The notes beneath the pieces are model-generated. The model was not told where the DNA came from and ran no database searches. It saw nothing but the letters and a program-made list of their open reading frames with translations. 64,000 nt of DNA from Aphanomyces cochlioides. Lineage: Eukaryota > Oomycota > Saprolegniomycetes > Saprolegniales > Verrucalvaceae. Made by a program: the position numbers and the translations under genes. Shown piece after piece: positions 1 through 9,668 of this stretch. Numbering within the stretch: position 1 is the first letter of the stretch; each line of letters opens with the position of its first letter. Location: assembly GCA_019828595.1 (NCBI GenBank), contig JAHQRK010000002.1:1302001-1366000 (forward strand), given 5' to 3'.

Positions 1-738
1 GTTTGGCCTGAAGGGGGCATACAGTCTGATAGACACAAGATGATGAAACATCGTGCATGATAACAAGGTAAATGCAGAAGCTATTGTAGTTTGCTTTGTG
101 ATGTGTTGGAGATGAATTGCTCGGTATGAAGGACGGTCAACGGAATGTTCTTGTTGTAAGTTTCCCTATTTGCTTGGAGTTAAGGAAGGAACGTTAGCAG
201 GAAGTGCTATTGCATTGTATCTGTACGACGAGATGACTGGATCGTGGCAGAGAGTTTAAAAATTTGTCAAAAGTCACTCCTTTCAAGGACTCGAACCCGC
301 AACCTGCTGGCTCAAAAGCCATGTCCTTAGTACACAGGCTAACAGAATTTGATACAAACCTGGCTAATATTGTAGTGTTAAGTAAAGATTATTGTACTCT
401 AACCGGTGTTTGACCGCTGCATGATGCCTTCTGTCCGCACTCAGATTAATCAATAGAGAAGACTCCTTCGGCGAATCGTCATTGCTGCAACTCGAAGCTA
501 CGTTCAAACAGATGACTGAAAGACCATGTCGATGTCGAACAGATGACTGTTAGGCCACATGGATGTTGACAATCCACATGTCGAAGTGAGTAAAAAGGGC
601 CCGCAAAAAGCCCAGTTTCCTTACTCAGCACTTTCGCCTGCCCAAACGGACGGTACAGCTGTAACGTTATCTGTTTCTTGCTCTGGACACGCCAAAATGA
701 TGATGGCATTCCTGTATAAACGACTACTACCAGTACTA
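1..738. other. Non-coding start of window
   Basis: Apart from the tRNA-like stretch at 273-345 I see no gene here. Short open frames (for example 479-709 and 559-831) have no recognisable motif and overlap each other on both strands. The right edge abuts the TA target site of the Tc1/mariner derivative at 739. Confidence 0.5.
273..345 (-). pseudogene. tRNA-like fragment (tRNA pseudogene or SINE head)
   Basis: Read on the minus strand, the stretch has an A-box-like TAGCCTGTGTACTAAGG followed about 30 nt later by a B-box GGTTCGAGTCC, the two internal RNA polymerase III promoter blocks of tRNA genes. A short TGGCT/AGCCA hairpin lies where the anticodon arm should be, but its loop is too small for a normal tRNA, and I cannot pair a 7-bp acceptor stem. 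It is probably a decayed tRNA or the head of a tRNA-derived SINE. Confidence 0.3.
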
Positions 739-1135
739 CACCTTTTCAGGTTCAAGTTCACCAAATCCGTAGTTCAAGTTCACCCAGATCTGAAACTTTA
801 TACCCGATCAGTTATAAACTATAGAAGTTAATTGTTGCAATGAAGGCAATCGTCATTTGGGAAGTCGCTGATGAGCAACAACAAAGTCGATCGACTTTTC
901 GTCAAGAAGAGTGTACTTGCCCCCACAAGAGATAATCAGGATTGGAGGTTGATAGCCAAAACGTTTGGTGTTAACCTCAACACGGCACTATATTGGATCA
1001 AAATGGCAAGACGACAGTTACACAGACACAGTTATGAGTTTGGAGGATGTTCAGGTTGGAACATGATATTGAATATAACAGTGTATTCTTTCATGCAAAT
1101 ATAAAGTTTCAGATCTGGGTGAACCTGAAAAGGTG
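739..1135. mobile_element. Internally deleted Tc1/mariner-type element (397 bp)
   Basis: Terminal inverted repeats start CACCTTTTCAGGTTCA at 739 and end with the reverse complement at 1135. TA dinucleotides flank both sides (737-738 and 1136-1137), the target-site duplication of the Tc1/mariner superfamily. The inverted repeat continues inward: a CACCCAGATCTGAAACTTTA block occurs at both ends, and the left copy has an extra insertion of about 20 bp. Only an N-terminal helix-turn-helix fragment of the transposase remains inside, so the element cannot move without help. Confidence 0.75.
871..1104 (+). pseudogene. Transposase N-terminal helix-turn-helix remnant
   Basis: The 77-codon frame starts at a true ATG. 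Residues about 25-48 include DWRLIAKTFGVNLNTALYWI, which resembles the helix-turn-helix of oomycete transposases (a DWR-VA--GV---TAY-W pattern recalled from the family, not searched). No catalytic DDE/DDD region follows before the right TIR at 1135. The gene is therefore an internal-deletion relic of the element at 739-1135. Confidence 0.5.
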
Positions 1136-1325
1136 TACTATTAATATTAATAGTAGTACATTGGAAAGGATTACTGTAATTTAAACAAGAATCGTTTGAG
1201 ATATGTTTCACTTCCTGCAGCAAAATTGGGAGCCAATTTTTCGTCCCATACAAATCTAAAGATATAAATTGATACAAAAATCTTTTTTCAGAAAGAAAAA
1301 ATATTATATTGTCGATTTCATTCGA

Positions 1326-2045
1326 AATTGTGAGGGGGTTCGAATTGTATCGATTTTTCAAATCGATGTGCAAATCGCTCAGCCAATCAGAATCGAGTAT
1401 TTACCTAATTCACGCAAAATACACCCAGACACACGTGTAATTAATTTGAGACGTTTGCCATACTTTCCATTTATACTTGACTTCAGTATGATCGAATCGA
1501 TTTGGAATAGAATTCGATTTTGGTAAAAAAAACAAATTTGGGTGAAAAAGACAATAAATAAGAGTATTTATGTATTTTCAAAGGTATAAATATTTATGAG
1601 CATTTTATCAATAAAATTATACGGTTTGGCAAAGGAAAAATATAAATTAATAAAGACATTAATGTGTAAGAATATTATGTTCTCTCATTTGATTGGCTTA
1701 TGCATAGACCGAAAATTTGGCTGTAGACCGAAAAACTGACGCTTTACGTTAAACTGTGGGTGACGCAGCCGTCCTTTGCGTGCTTGGTATACCGTAGATG
1801 TGTTTGTTTTTTAAACATAAATATTGTCATTTTCAACCAAATTTGTGGTTTTGACCAAATTCGAATTCTTTTTCAAATCGATTTCATAATACTGAAGTGG
1901 TGTGTGTCAGTGTGTGTTTTGCGTGAGTTAGGTGGCTGATCGATTCTGATTGGCTGACTAAATTTAAATTTGAATTCTAGCCAATCAGAGAAACCCGTTC
2001 GATTCAGAATCGATTCGGTTGATTCAAACCGTTCCTCACAATTTT
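1326..2045. repeat. Foldback-like repeat with two diverged inverted arms
   Basis: The segment begins AAATTGTGAGG (1325-1335) and ends CCTCACAATTTT (2035-2047). The arms (about 1326-1550 and 1812-2045) are inverted copies of one another, sharing blocks such as CAGCCAATCAGAATCGA, a CACGCAAAA-ACAC run and AATCGATTT; divergence looks like roughly a quarter of positions, estimated by eye. A third copy lies in direct orientation at about 20854-21090. The 260 bp between the arms is AT-rich and has no gene. It is either a foldback/MITE-like element or two facing copies of one dispersed repeat. Confidence 0.5.
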
Positions 2046-3287
2046 GTATGAAAAGCACAATATCTGAACATAACAAAACCGTTTTATTGTGCTTTCTACT
2101 CAAAATTTCCTCCGGCCGGCAATTCGCCGGACCTCCGAAATATAATACAAATATCAATTTTAGATGGTTACGTTGACCTTTGGTTGAAGTCTTGATCGGG
2201 ATGGTACACGAAATCGTCGCTGCGCTGGCGAGGCCAGAGGCCTCTCCACTCGTTGTACGCTCAACGTGGGGAGCGCTGAATAACGTGGAATTCTCTTCGA
2301 GGTGGGGTCGCTGCGGAAGGTTGTTCAGAGTCATAGAGATGACGTGAGATTTGCAGCTTTTCTCTCACAAACTTAGGTCAGTTTTCAGCCAATCAATTGA
2401 TAGTAAAATTATTTTTAGCCAATCATATTGTCCAGACGATTTCCAGGCGAATGGACATATCGCCTGAAATTGGCAAATTTGGACGGAATTCACAATAATA
2501 CGTTTCTTTATTTTTCATGTTTTTATTGGATTTGATTGGCTCACTGTGATAACCAATGCGATCAAGTGATCTGGAGGTTACCACCATGTTCATCGATATC
2601 AAAGATACACCGGGCAAATGGATTCCAAGCAATAGTGGAAATGGGGTTCAGACCATGAAATTATACAAAGCTTGCACAACGCTAAGATCCGCTATAATTT
2701 GCTGTACTTTGTTTTCACGTTACAAAAGCATCGACTAAGTGGGTGATCGCGATGACTTCACGACTTGGAAGGTTGAATAGCGGACGCAGCAGTTTAAATA
2801 AGGATGCAAATTAAATTTGTCGATTGAACAATAAGGCATCATTGATGGTACAATGAGCCATAGATGCTTGTAGTTGTTTATTGTCATTATCGAATAGGTC
2901 TGGACCGTTCAATGTATTTAGTCCATAAAGCTATTCATTGCGGGTCATATTTCATGTAAATGCAGTTAATGTGATGAGACGCCTTTGCGATGTCTTGTTC
3001 ACAATGTTTGCACCGCGCGCCCGGGGGAGATTCTTTGATTCATCATGAGGTAAGTCCTTGAAGTGATAGCGGTTGCTTCTTCCCATAGCAAAATAGATTC
3101 TTGAGGTTGTACAGTAATGAAAATCTATGAAGAGTGACAGGGTATGAAATGTCAAAGCAACGAAAGTAATGTCCGGATGTGTATGCACTTACATACGGAT
3201 AAATGTTCATCTATTGTTTGGAAATGTTTGACAAACAAACAAAAACATGTTTGTTTGGGAAATTTCATAAAAAACACATCTATAGTG
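2046..3287. other. Non-coding, no recognisable gene
   Basis: Only short open frames without motifs occur (for example 2423-2632 minus and 2556-2738 plus). The sequence is AT-rich with several CCAATCA/TGATTGG words, which are common throughout the intergenic DNA of this window. I see no RNA gene or element ends. Confidence 0.4.
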
Positions 3288-3312
3288 CTTGGTACAGGCT
3301 TTCAACATCGCG

Positions 3313-3341
3313 TCATCGAGAACAAATTTTGTTCTCGATGA
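3313..3341. repeat. Near-perfect palindrome upstream of ceramidase
   Basis: TCATCGAGAACAAA and its exact reverse complement are separated by one base. It lies about 160 bp before the ceramidase ATG, at the edge of the duplication. The second copy (around 23322) has only a shortened, imperfect version, so strong conservation as a regulatory site is unlikely. Confidence 0.7.
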
Positions 3342-3501
3342 TCTTGTTCGATTAATTCAAGAAATAAATTAAATTCAAAGATACAACATTCAAATTTATA
3401 TTGGAATTTTGCATTTTATTAATTTTCCCAGTCGCTGATTGGTCCAATTGCGAGCCAACTCCCAAACGGTTCAGTCGACAACAACCTCTGTCAGAGACGG
3501 A

Positions 3502-5655
3502 ATGCGGATCGGCGCTGCAATGTTCGACGTGACGGGACCTGCCGCGGAAGTCGGCATGTTCGGTTATGCCCAGGCACATCAAGCAACTTCGGGCATCCAT
3601 ATGCGCCTCCGTTCGCGCGCGTTTGTGTTCCATGACGACCAAGACAAGTATTTTGCGTTTGTCAGCATCGACACTGGCTGTATTACAGAGACGGTGACGC
3701 AAGCGGTGATTGCCCGCTTGCAAGAACAAGAACCAGTCGTGCCGCGCAACACATTCCAGCTTGAAAATGTACTCTTGAGCGCGACGCATACCCATTGTGC
3801 GCCTGGAGGATTATCGGAATTTCCGATTTACAGCATGCATCCACCGCTGAAAGGTTTCGACGCGCAGGTCTGTACCAAGATACAATGTACGGATCAACTG
3901 AGTGTGCTGCTGTGATAGAATTTTGAATGTGTCGTGACGGGCGTTGTCAAGTCGATCGTGCGTGCGTTTCGCAACTTACAACCGGGTTCGATTCGTGTCG
4001 CCCGCGGAGATTGCCTTGGAGCTTCCATCAACCGGTCGGTCGACGCGTACAATGCCAATCCCGAAGAAGAACGAAAACAATATGCGCATGATACTGACAA
4101 GGAAATGACACTCTGGCGATTGGATGGCGACGATGGATATCCTATTGGCATGATTAATTGGTTTGCAGTGCATCCGACAAGCATGGGCAGTTGGTTCACT
4201 CTCATTACCGGCGACAACAAGGGCTATGCATCTCATGTCTTTGAGCGAGAGCAGGGTACTGTGCACCTGATGGATCGCCCCCGTTGCTTCGTCGCTGCGT
4301 TTGCTCAAAGCAATGAAGGCGACGTGAGCCCTAACATATTCGGCCCTCGCAACCACGCCAATGAGCACCACGACCTAGAACGCATGGAAATCGTCGCCAA
4401 TGCGCAGCTTGATACGGCCCGACGACTCTATGACGAAGCGGCTTCGGCTCCCCCGGTTGCAGGGGCACTTCGTTTTGTGCATCAGTACGTCGATTACAAC
4501 TCGATTGAGCTTGAAGACAAGTGGCACGTGCACAAGGAATGCCCCAAAATGACATCCTCAGGATGCATTGGAGTGTCGATGCTGAGTGGTACGTTCTTCG
4601 ATGGCCGTGGAGTGCCTGGCATCCCCGAAGGATTGCAATGGGGCGACAAGTCATGGTTTACCTTGATGCCTCAAACCCAGTCTATGCAAATGGAGAAACC
4701 CATCATTTTCCCCACGGCATCATATGGCATGTCTCCATCAGTTCTGCCATTGCAGCTCATTACAATTGCCGATTCCCTCGCGATTGCTGCGCTTCCGTTT
4801 GAGACAACAACCATGGCTGGACGTCGTCTCCGAAAATCAATCGCCGCTGCTCTCAACGTGGATCATGTTATCTTGGCTGGCCTATCGAATGCGTACTGTG
4901 GCTACATGACTACCCGTGAAGAGTATGCGATCCAACGATATGAAGGCGCGTCAACGCACTTTGGCCCCAACCAACTCGTGGCCACACAACAACAGTTTGA
5001 GCGACTTGCAAAGGCTCTACGCTCAGCGACGCCACCAGAGACATTGCTACCGCCTCAAAAAGTGAGCACATCCAACTGGCACACACCAGTCATTCAAGAC
5101 ACAGTCCCATCCTCGGTGGCAAACTTTGGTATGATTGCTAAAGACGTCCAAGGCTCCAAGTATACCTGGGGAGCGACGGTTCAAGCAGTGTTTTATGGTG
5201 GCCATCCGAAGAACGATCTTCGCACCCAGGGCACATTCCTGGAGATTCAAAGATGGCGTCCTGATGGTCGCGGTGGTGGCGTGTGGGTTCTCTTTGCCGA
5301 TGACGGTGACGAGCACACCTTTTATCACTGGAAGCGTAGTGGCCTAGCCGGCTCGCTCGTGACGATCGTGTGGCACATTCCAAAGACGACGCCGCCAGGC
5401 CAGTACTGCATCAAACACAATGGTCACTACAAGCTGAAGTGGAATTCCAAAGATGTCGTGTCATACTCGGGTACATCAAGAGCGTTTTCAGTGTCCGACA
5501 GTGACGAGAAGATGCAAGCTGGACTGTCGATTCAAATCGCTGGATCCACGGGACATAGCATTATCGAAGATGGAGGATGGTCTCCTGATGGAAAGAAGCG
5601 GGATTTCATCGGCAGATGGCCTGCATGCACGTTGAGAAGACTTAAGAATGTCTAA
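3502..5655 (+). CDS. Neutral/alkaline ceramidase
   Basis: This enzyme hydrolyses the amide bond of ceramide to give sphingosine and a fatty acid. There are two exons, 3502-3867 and 3919-5655, with a 51-bp GT-AG intron (3868-3918) in phase 0; splicing restores the family sequence across the junction. The product is about 700 aa, a usual length. Visible family motifs are ITGPAAEV-like DVTGPAAEVGMFGY near the N-terminus, the zinc ligand motif THTH (residues about 95-98), a second zinc-binding histidine in NWFAVH (about 207), and GDVSPN with the catalytic serine (about 259), followed by the C-terminal beta domain. The ATG at 3502 is the first in frame; it leaves no signal peptide, although secreted or membrane ceramidases normally have one. 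Either the enzyme is intracellular or a leader exon lies upstream (there is an AG acceptor-like CTCTGTCAG at 3488-3495). Its 3' end faces RidA with 12 bp between stop codons. Confidence 0.93.
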
Positions 5656-5667
5656 TGCCATTAATGT

Positions 5668-6138
5668 TTATGCATCGCTCTTGAGCTCCACAATAGCTTC
5701 GATTTCAACAGGCACATTGAATGGCAATGCGTTTGTGCCAATGGCGGAGCGCGCACCCACACCGCTGTCGCCAAACACCTTGGCGAAAGTGTCAGAGGCA
5801 CCATTGATGACGGAGGGCTGGGCCGTGAATCCATCAACGCAGTTGACAAAGCCAGTGAGCTTGACAATTTGCTTAATCTTGTTCAAATCACCCAATTCGT
5901 TCTTGAGGGTCGCCAAGATTGCCAAAGCGACAATGTGGGCAGCGTCATAAGCTTGTTCCGCTGTGACTTCTTGGCCAACTTTGCCAGTGATGAGGTCGCC
6001 GTTGGCAGGGGTAGGGATGTGGCCAGCAGTGTGGAGCACGTTGCCTACGCGCGTGAAGAGTTTGAAGTTGCCCTTGGGCGCAGACACGGGAGGAAGCGTG
6101 TAGCCGAGTTCGACGATGCGTGCGTTCACGTCAGTCAT
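5668..6138 (-). CDS. RidA (YjgF/YER057c/UK114) family protein
   Basis: This is a 156-aa single-exon gene with an ATG at 6138-6136. The family hydrolyses reactive enamine/imine intermediates released by PLP enzymes and forms trimers, usually cytosolic or mitochondrial. Family features are LFTRVGNVLHTAGHIP near residues 27-42, the helix QAYDAAHIVALAILATLKNELGDL, the VKLTGFVNC strand, and the C-terminal block GARSAIGTNALP...VEIEAIVEL, whose arginine matches the substrate-carboxylate arginine of RidA. It is about 25 residues longer than bacterial RidA, mostly N-terminal and in a loop. It converges on the ceramidase gene (12 bp between stops), so the 3' UTRs probably overlap. A nearly identical copy lies at 28162-28632. 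Confidence 0.92.
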   Translation of the reverse strand: MTDVNARIVELGYTLPPVSAPKGNFKLFTRVGNVLHTAGHIPTPANGDLITGKVGQEVTAEQAYDAAHIVALAILATLKNELGDLNKIKQIVKLTGFVNCVDGFTAQPSVINGASDTFAKVFGDSGVGARSAIGTNALPFNVPVEIEAIVELKSDA

Positions 6139-6449
6139 CTTGGCTCAAAAATGAATTGTGATAGGATTTTCACTGGATGGATATCAAGTGAATTTTAATT
6201 GGCTGAAATTACAATCAACTGTCAGCCACACCAGTTTTGGCAAACCACTGTTTCGATTTTGATTGACTAAGAGCATCCCAACCGGCTGCTCTAAACGCTA
6301 TTCTTTATTGATTGGACGAATATTTTAACGTTTTTTGTGTCCACACCGGGGAACTGTAAATTTAAGCGTGTGCGCCAGACAGTGCTGTAAAGCTAAATTT
6401 ACCGCCAGATCTGTCAAGTTTTATATCGGCTAGCGTCTCTGCGTCAACT

Positions 6450-7757
6450 ATGGACAAGTTTTTGGACAACCTTGCTGACGAAGACTCCTTCGGTTTGTTG
6501 GCAGACCATTTCGAAGTCGACACACTCGATAAAGCTCTTGCAACCTTCCTCCAATCAAAACAAATGAGAAGGCAGAGAGGGATACGTGGTGGGTCTAGAC
6601 CGGGCAAAAGACCAAACACAGAGCGGCAGCGAACTTTCTACGGCCATCTACTCCATCAAGACTACTGGGGAGCCTCGCCAGTTTACAGTGCCGACCAATT
6701 CAGGGACAATTTCAAACTGCCCCTCGGTCTGTTTGATCGAATCGTACTGGATGTATCATCATTTGACGACTACTTCTGCCAAAAGAAGGATGCCACTGGA
6801 CGACTTGGCGCAACTTCCCATCAAAAGTGCTGTGCAGCCATGAGAATGTTAACGTCGGGTGTATCTGCGCAAGAATTGGATGACAAATATCGACTTGGCG
6901 CATCAACTATTCTGAAGTCGCTCAAACGCTTTTGCTATGCGCTATCTCATGTTTATGGTGATTCCGCTTTACGTACACCGAATGAGTCAGACATGAATCG
7001 CCTCCTTGATGAGGGACTATCGCATGGTTTTCCTGGGTGCATCGGGTCGATCGATTGTATGCATTGGCAATGGAAAAATTGCCCAAGCGCTTGGAAGGGA
7101 ATGTTCCAGGGCAAGTCAGGAGTCGCAACAGTTGTATTGGAGGCAATAGCAGATCACCGTGGGCGCTTCTGGCACTTTAACTTTGGAACACCAGGTGCAC
7201 TGAACGATATTAATGTGCTAGACCGATCTCCCCTTTTTTTCAACGCTGTTAACGGTCAGAGTCCCCGTGTGATATGGTCAATAAATGGCCATGACTATGA
7301 ATATCCCTACTGGCTTGCCGACGGGATCTACCCTGACTATGCTTGCTTTCTTAAAACATTTCCTCGGCCTGGAACGCGAATGCAAAAACTCTTTGCTTCG
7401 AAACAAGAAGCAAAACGCAAGGACATCGAACGCGCTTTTGGAGTTCTCCAAGCTAGATTTCATGTCCTCACAACGGGGTGTCGTCTGTGGGATCGCGACG
7501 CTATGAGAACTGTCATCAAGGCGTGTGTCATATTGCACAATCTCATTATCGACTTCGAGCGAGAAATGGGTTTGTCGTCCACCTACATCAGCGCGGATGT
7601 TTATACCCCTCAGCACCCCTTCATACTGTCACCTGGCTATCCTGACCGACCAAAGATGATTCGGTGTATGAAAGACCAGGTAGTACATGATCGCTTGCAG
7701 CAAGATCTGATGCAACATTTGTGGACAATGCGATCTCTAGAGACAGAAGACTCATAG
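6450..7757 (+). CDS. Harbinger DDE transposase
   Basis: A 435-aa uninterrupted frame starts at ATG 6450. It belongs to the DDE_Tnp_4/plant-transposon-protein type: a helix-turn-helix region around residues 125-160 (CCAAMRMLTSGVSAQELDDK), the first catalytic aspartate in GSIDCMHW (about residue 194), the second in GALNDINVLDRS (about 253), and the third acidic residue in KDIERAFGVLQARF (about 330), followed by VILHNLIIDFE. The upstream 180 bp is AT-rich next to the TIR and presumably holds the promoter. All catalytic residues are present and there is no stop, so the protein is probably functional. Confidence 0.9.
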   Translation: MDKFLDNLADEDSFGLLADHFEVDTLDKALATFLQSKQMRRQRGIRGGSRPGKRPNTERQRTFYGHLLHQDYWGASPVYSADQFRDNFKLPLGLFDRIVLDVSSFDDYFCQKKDATGRLGATSHQKCCAAMRMLTSGVSAQELDDKYRLGASTILKSLKRFCYALSHVYGDSALRTPNESDMNRLLDEGLSHGFPGCIGSIDCMHWQWKNCPSAWKGMFQGKSGVATVVLEAIADHRGRFWHFNFGTPGALNDINVLDRSPLFFNAVNGQSPRVIWSINGHDYEYPYWLADGIYPDYACFLKTFPRPGTRMQKLFASKQEAKRKDIERAFGVLQARFHVLTTGCRLWDRDAMRTVIKACVILHNLIIDFEREMGLSSTYISADVYTPQHPFILSPGYPDRPKMIRCMKDQVVHDRLQQDLMQHLWTMRSLETEDS

Positions 7758-7768
7758 TTCTATTGCAA

Positions 7769-8632
7769 TTACATTGAATTTTCATCTGCTTGATCTGTGA
7801 ATTCATCATTTTGTTCCATGCTGCTTAGATGTTCCTCTTCAGCCTCCATTTCGGCCAAAAATCGCTTCGCTTGAATATCAAAAAATGCCTGTGCGGCAAT
7901 GCTGTTTGGTTGTTGCTGAAAGAAAGAAATACGGGCGTTTGTACGCTGAATCGCAAGGCTCTCTTTCAACAATACATTTTTCTCACGAGCAGCAGCAGTA
8001 GCTTGTTTTAGTGCCTCCAGTTCTGACTGTGAGACTTGATTCATCTTGTCGTCGCTCAAGTCAATTTTCCTTTTCTTGGCCAACTTCTTACCTTCGTTTG
8101 GCCTTTCGGCAACTTGTATGACTGGTTCGATTGTTCCATCGCCAAAATCTGCAATATCGAGCCCAAGAGCGTCAGTCACTTTGCTATTGATTTGATCGAG
8201 AGACACAGAGTATTTTGGCAACTTCGAGAGAATTTTGTAGACTTCCTCATGCTTGAAGCGATGTCCATCATTTGATAGTGCAAAGTTGACCTGAGCCTGC
8301 TCAACGTAGTCGTTATACTGCCAGCCGCTGTGGTAGTCTCTCAAAGCGTCCGACAGACAGCCAACCCACTTGTTCGTCTTCTTTGCAAGCGTTCCGTTGA
8401 AGCGGTTCGTCAAGGATACGGCGCTGCGTTTGGACGAATTCTCGGCGACAAGTGTGTGGTAACGTGCAGCCACCTTTCCCCAGAACGTGTCTCCAGATTG
8501 ATCCGTCCCAATTGCTGCGCAGGTTGTCTCCATACAGTATGCCTTGGCGAGAGCCATGTCTTCCTCGACCTTGAAGTTGGGCTGGCCAAGCACTCGACCC
8601 TTGCTCTGTACTCTCATCGGTGGCGAGGACAT
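7769..8632 (-). CDS. Harbinger Myb/SANT-like accessory protein
   Basis: A 287-aa frame begins at ATG 8632; codons further upstream in the frame have only TTG starts. The N-terminal third (FKVEEDMALAKAYC ... WGKVAARYH, NRFNGTLAKKTNKWVG) fits the trihelix/SANT fold. The C-terminal half is lysine-rich (KKLAKKRKIDL) then helical with a glutamate-rich tail, as in NAM-associated C-terminal domains. In Harbinger elements this second protein binds the element ends and brings the transposase to DNA. It is convergent with the transposase (11 bp between the frames). Confidence 0.83.
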   Translation of the reverse strand: MSSPPMRVQSKGRVLGQPNFKVEEDMALAKAYCMETTCAAIGTDQSGDTFWGKVAARYHTLVAENSSKRSAVSLTNRFNGTLAKKTNKWVGCLSDALRDYHSGWQYNDYVEQAQVNFALSNDGHRFKHEEVYKILSKLPKYSVSLDQINSKVTDALGLDIADFGDGTIEPVIQVAERPNEGKKLAKKRKIDLSDDKMNQVSQSELEALKQATAAAREKNVLLKESLAIQRTNARISFFQQQPNSIAAQAFFDIQAKRFLAEMEAEEEHLSSMEQNDEFTDQADENSM

Positions 8633-9079
8633 GCTGGCAAAGCACGACAATGGCAAGCGCAATTAGAACCAAGAATACACTTCGAAGTTCGTTCCTCGAA
8701 GTCCACAGTCAGTCTCAGCAGCGACCGGTGTGAATTTGATTTTCTGATGCTGTACTTCAGTCTATTTCTCCGACTCTAAACTAAAAGTACAGCATCGTGA
8801 TTAGAGCAGCCGGTGGGGATGCTCTAAGTACATAAAATTCATGGTTTTAATTGGCCAAAAGGTGTACTCTTGAGTGTTATTGAAGTGCACCCAGCACAAC
8901 TAAAACATTACTACCTCCGTCCCAAAAAATGGAGCGAGTTTGAGGAGGGTTTACATGAACAAGAGTAATATTTTCTAGCAAATTCCAATTGAAAAAATCA
9001 CCTTTCCCAGCTAAAAACATCTAATGCCCTGGTCAGGGAATAAACAAAGGTGAACTTCAACCAAGTCCCACTTTTCATT

Positions 9080-9311
9080 ATGCGGATACTTAACCGGATA
9101 AGCAAAGTCGACAGAGATCCGTGGTCGGGAAACCAACTTTGTCGAAGAATGAGACCTCTGCTCATCCTGGCAGCAGCATCGGCTGTTGCTGGTGTGGCAA
9201 TTACAATCGCTGTGTGCTCAATCACCGGTCGGACGAACAAATTCAATGTTATGACTGTGAATGCCATCAACTTTGAGAAAATGCTAGGCGACTCTAGGTA
9301 TGATCAATGGT
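9080..9311 (+). pseudogene. Harbinger-2 transposase N-terminus, part 1
   Basis: The frame from ATG 9080 runs in phase into the gypsy target site (ATGGT, 9307-9311) and resumes at 17624. This part is basic then hydrophobic (an alanine/leucine-rich stretch about residues 20-50) and ends ...GDSRYDQW. Interrupted by an 8.3-kb LTR retrotransposon. Confidence 0.6.
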
Positions 9312-9668
9312 TGTTGTGTCTCGCGGCTCGTAATCAACACACAAATGGGGGAGCGGCACACTCCCGAGAAACTTGGCGCCGTGTATTGATCACAACTGAG
9401 CAAAATCAAGACTAACGGGCGGGGTCTCCTCCGGCCGAAGAAAACCGCCAGACCATCTAAATATCCAACCAATAGAAACAGACATGCAGAGCATATTCCA
9501 GCCAATCACATGCAATGGATCTTCCCTGTCGGTTTCTGCGGTTGGATCTCACCAACTGCCAAAAGCTTCTCGACGCTATGGGCCGCTGCAAGCGGCGTAC
9601 GCGTATAGCGCTCCTGCTGCGGTGAATACGGCTCGGGGCCCTGGCCAGACCCATCAGCGCACGCAACA
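9312..9668 (-). repeat. Gypsy-1 3' LTR
   Basis: 357-bp repeat with TG/CA ends and terminal TGTTG/CAACA. The integrase-chromodomain frame appears to read into it. The other LTR at 17263-17618 is nearly identical (for example an A/G change in the CGAAGAAAA/CGAAGGAAA stretch and one in CTCGACGC/CTCGGCGC), so the insertion is fairly young. Confidence 0.95.

Larger units (their letters stand above)
3288..6250. repeat. Segmental duplication, copy A (ceramidase + RidA cassette)
   Basis: This segment is repeated, same orientation, at 23298-28820. Similarity starts near a shared GTGCTTGGT (about 3291/23298) and runs through both genes to the AATTTTAATTGGCTGAAATTAC block near 6190-6215 (28683-28708). 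It resumes after the Harbinger element: AAATTCATGG and AAGTGCACCCA (8834-8893) match 28769-28813. In the ceramidase body the copies are almost identical (about two differences in the last 1.17 kb), while the outer flanks differ by many substitutions and indels. Confidence 0.9.
6271..8824. mobile_element. Intact PIF/Harbinger transposon (Harbinger-1)
   Basis: The 2554-bp element has TIRs of 24 bp beginning GAGCATCCC(A/C)ACCGGCTG with one mismatch, flanked by 3-bp TAA duplications (6268-6270 and 8825-8827), the TWA target preferred by this superfamily. It carries both genes expected of an autonomous element, facing each other: a DDE transposase (6450-7757) and a Myb/SANT-type partner (7769-8632). 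The second cassette copy (around 28745-28770) lacks it, giving an empty site and showing that it came in after the duplication, or was absent from the copied allele. Confidence 0.92.

Noticed and set aside
273..345. Functional tRNA gene
   Set aside because: A- and B-boxes are present but no acceptor stem or normal anticodon arm can be built.
1032..1526. Open frames across the TIR of the Tc1 derivative and the foldback repeat
   Set aside because: They are composed of repeat sequence, overlap in both directions and have no domain.
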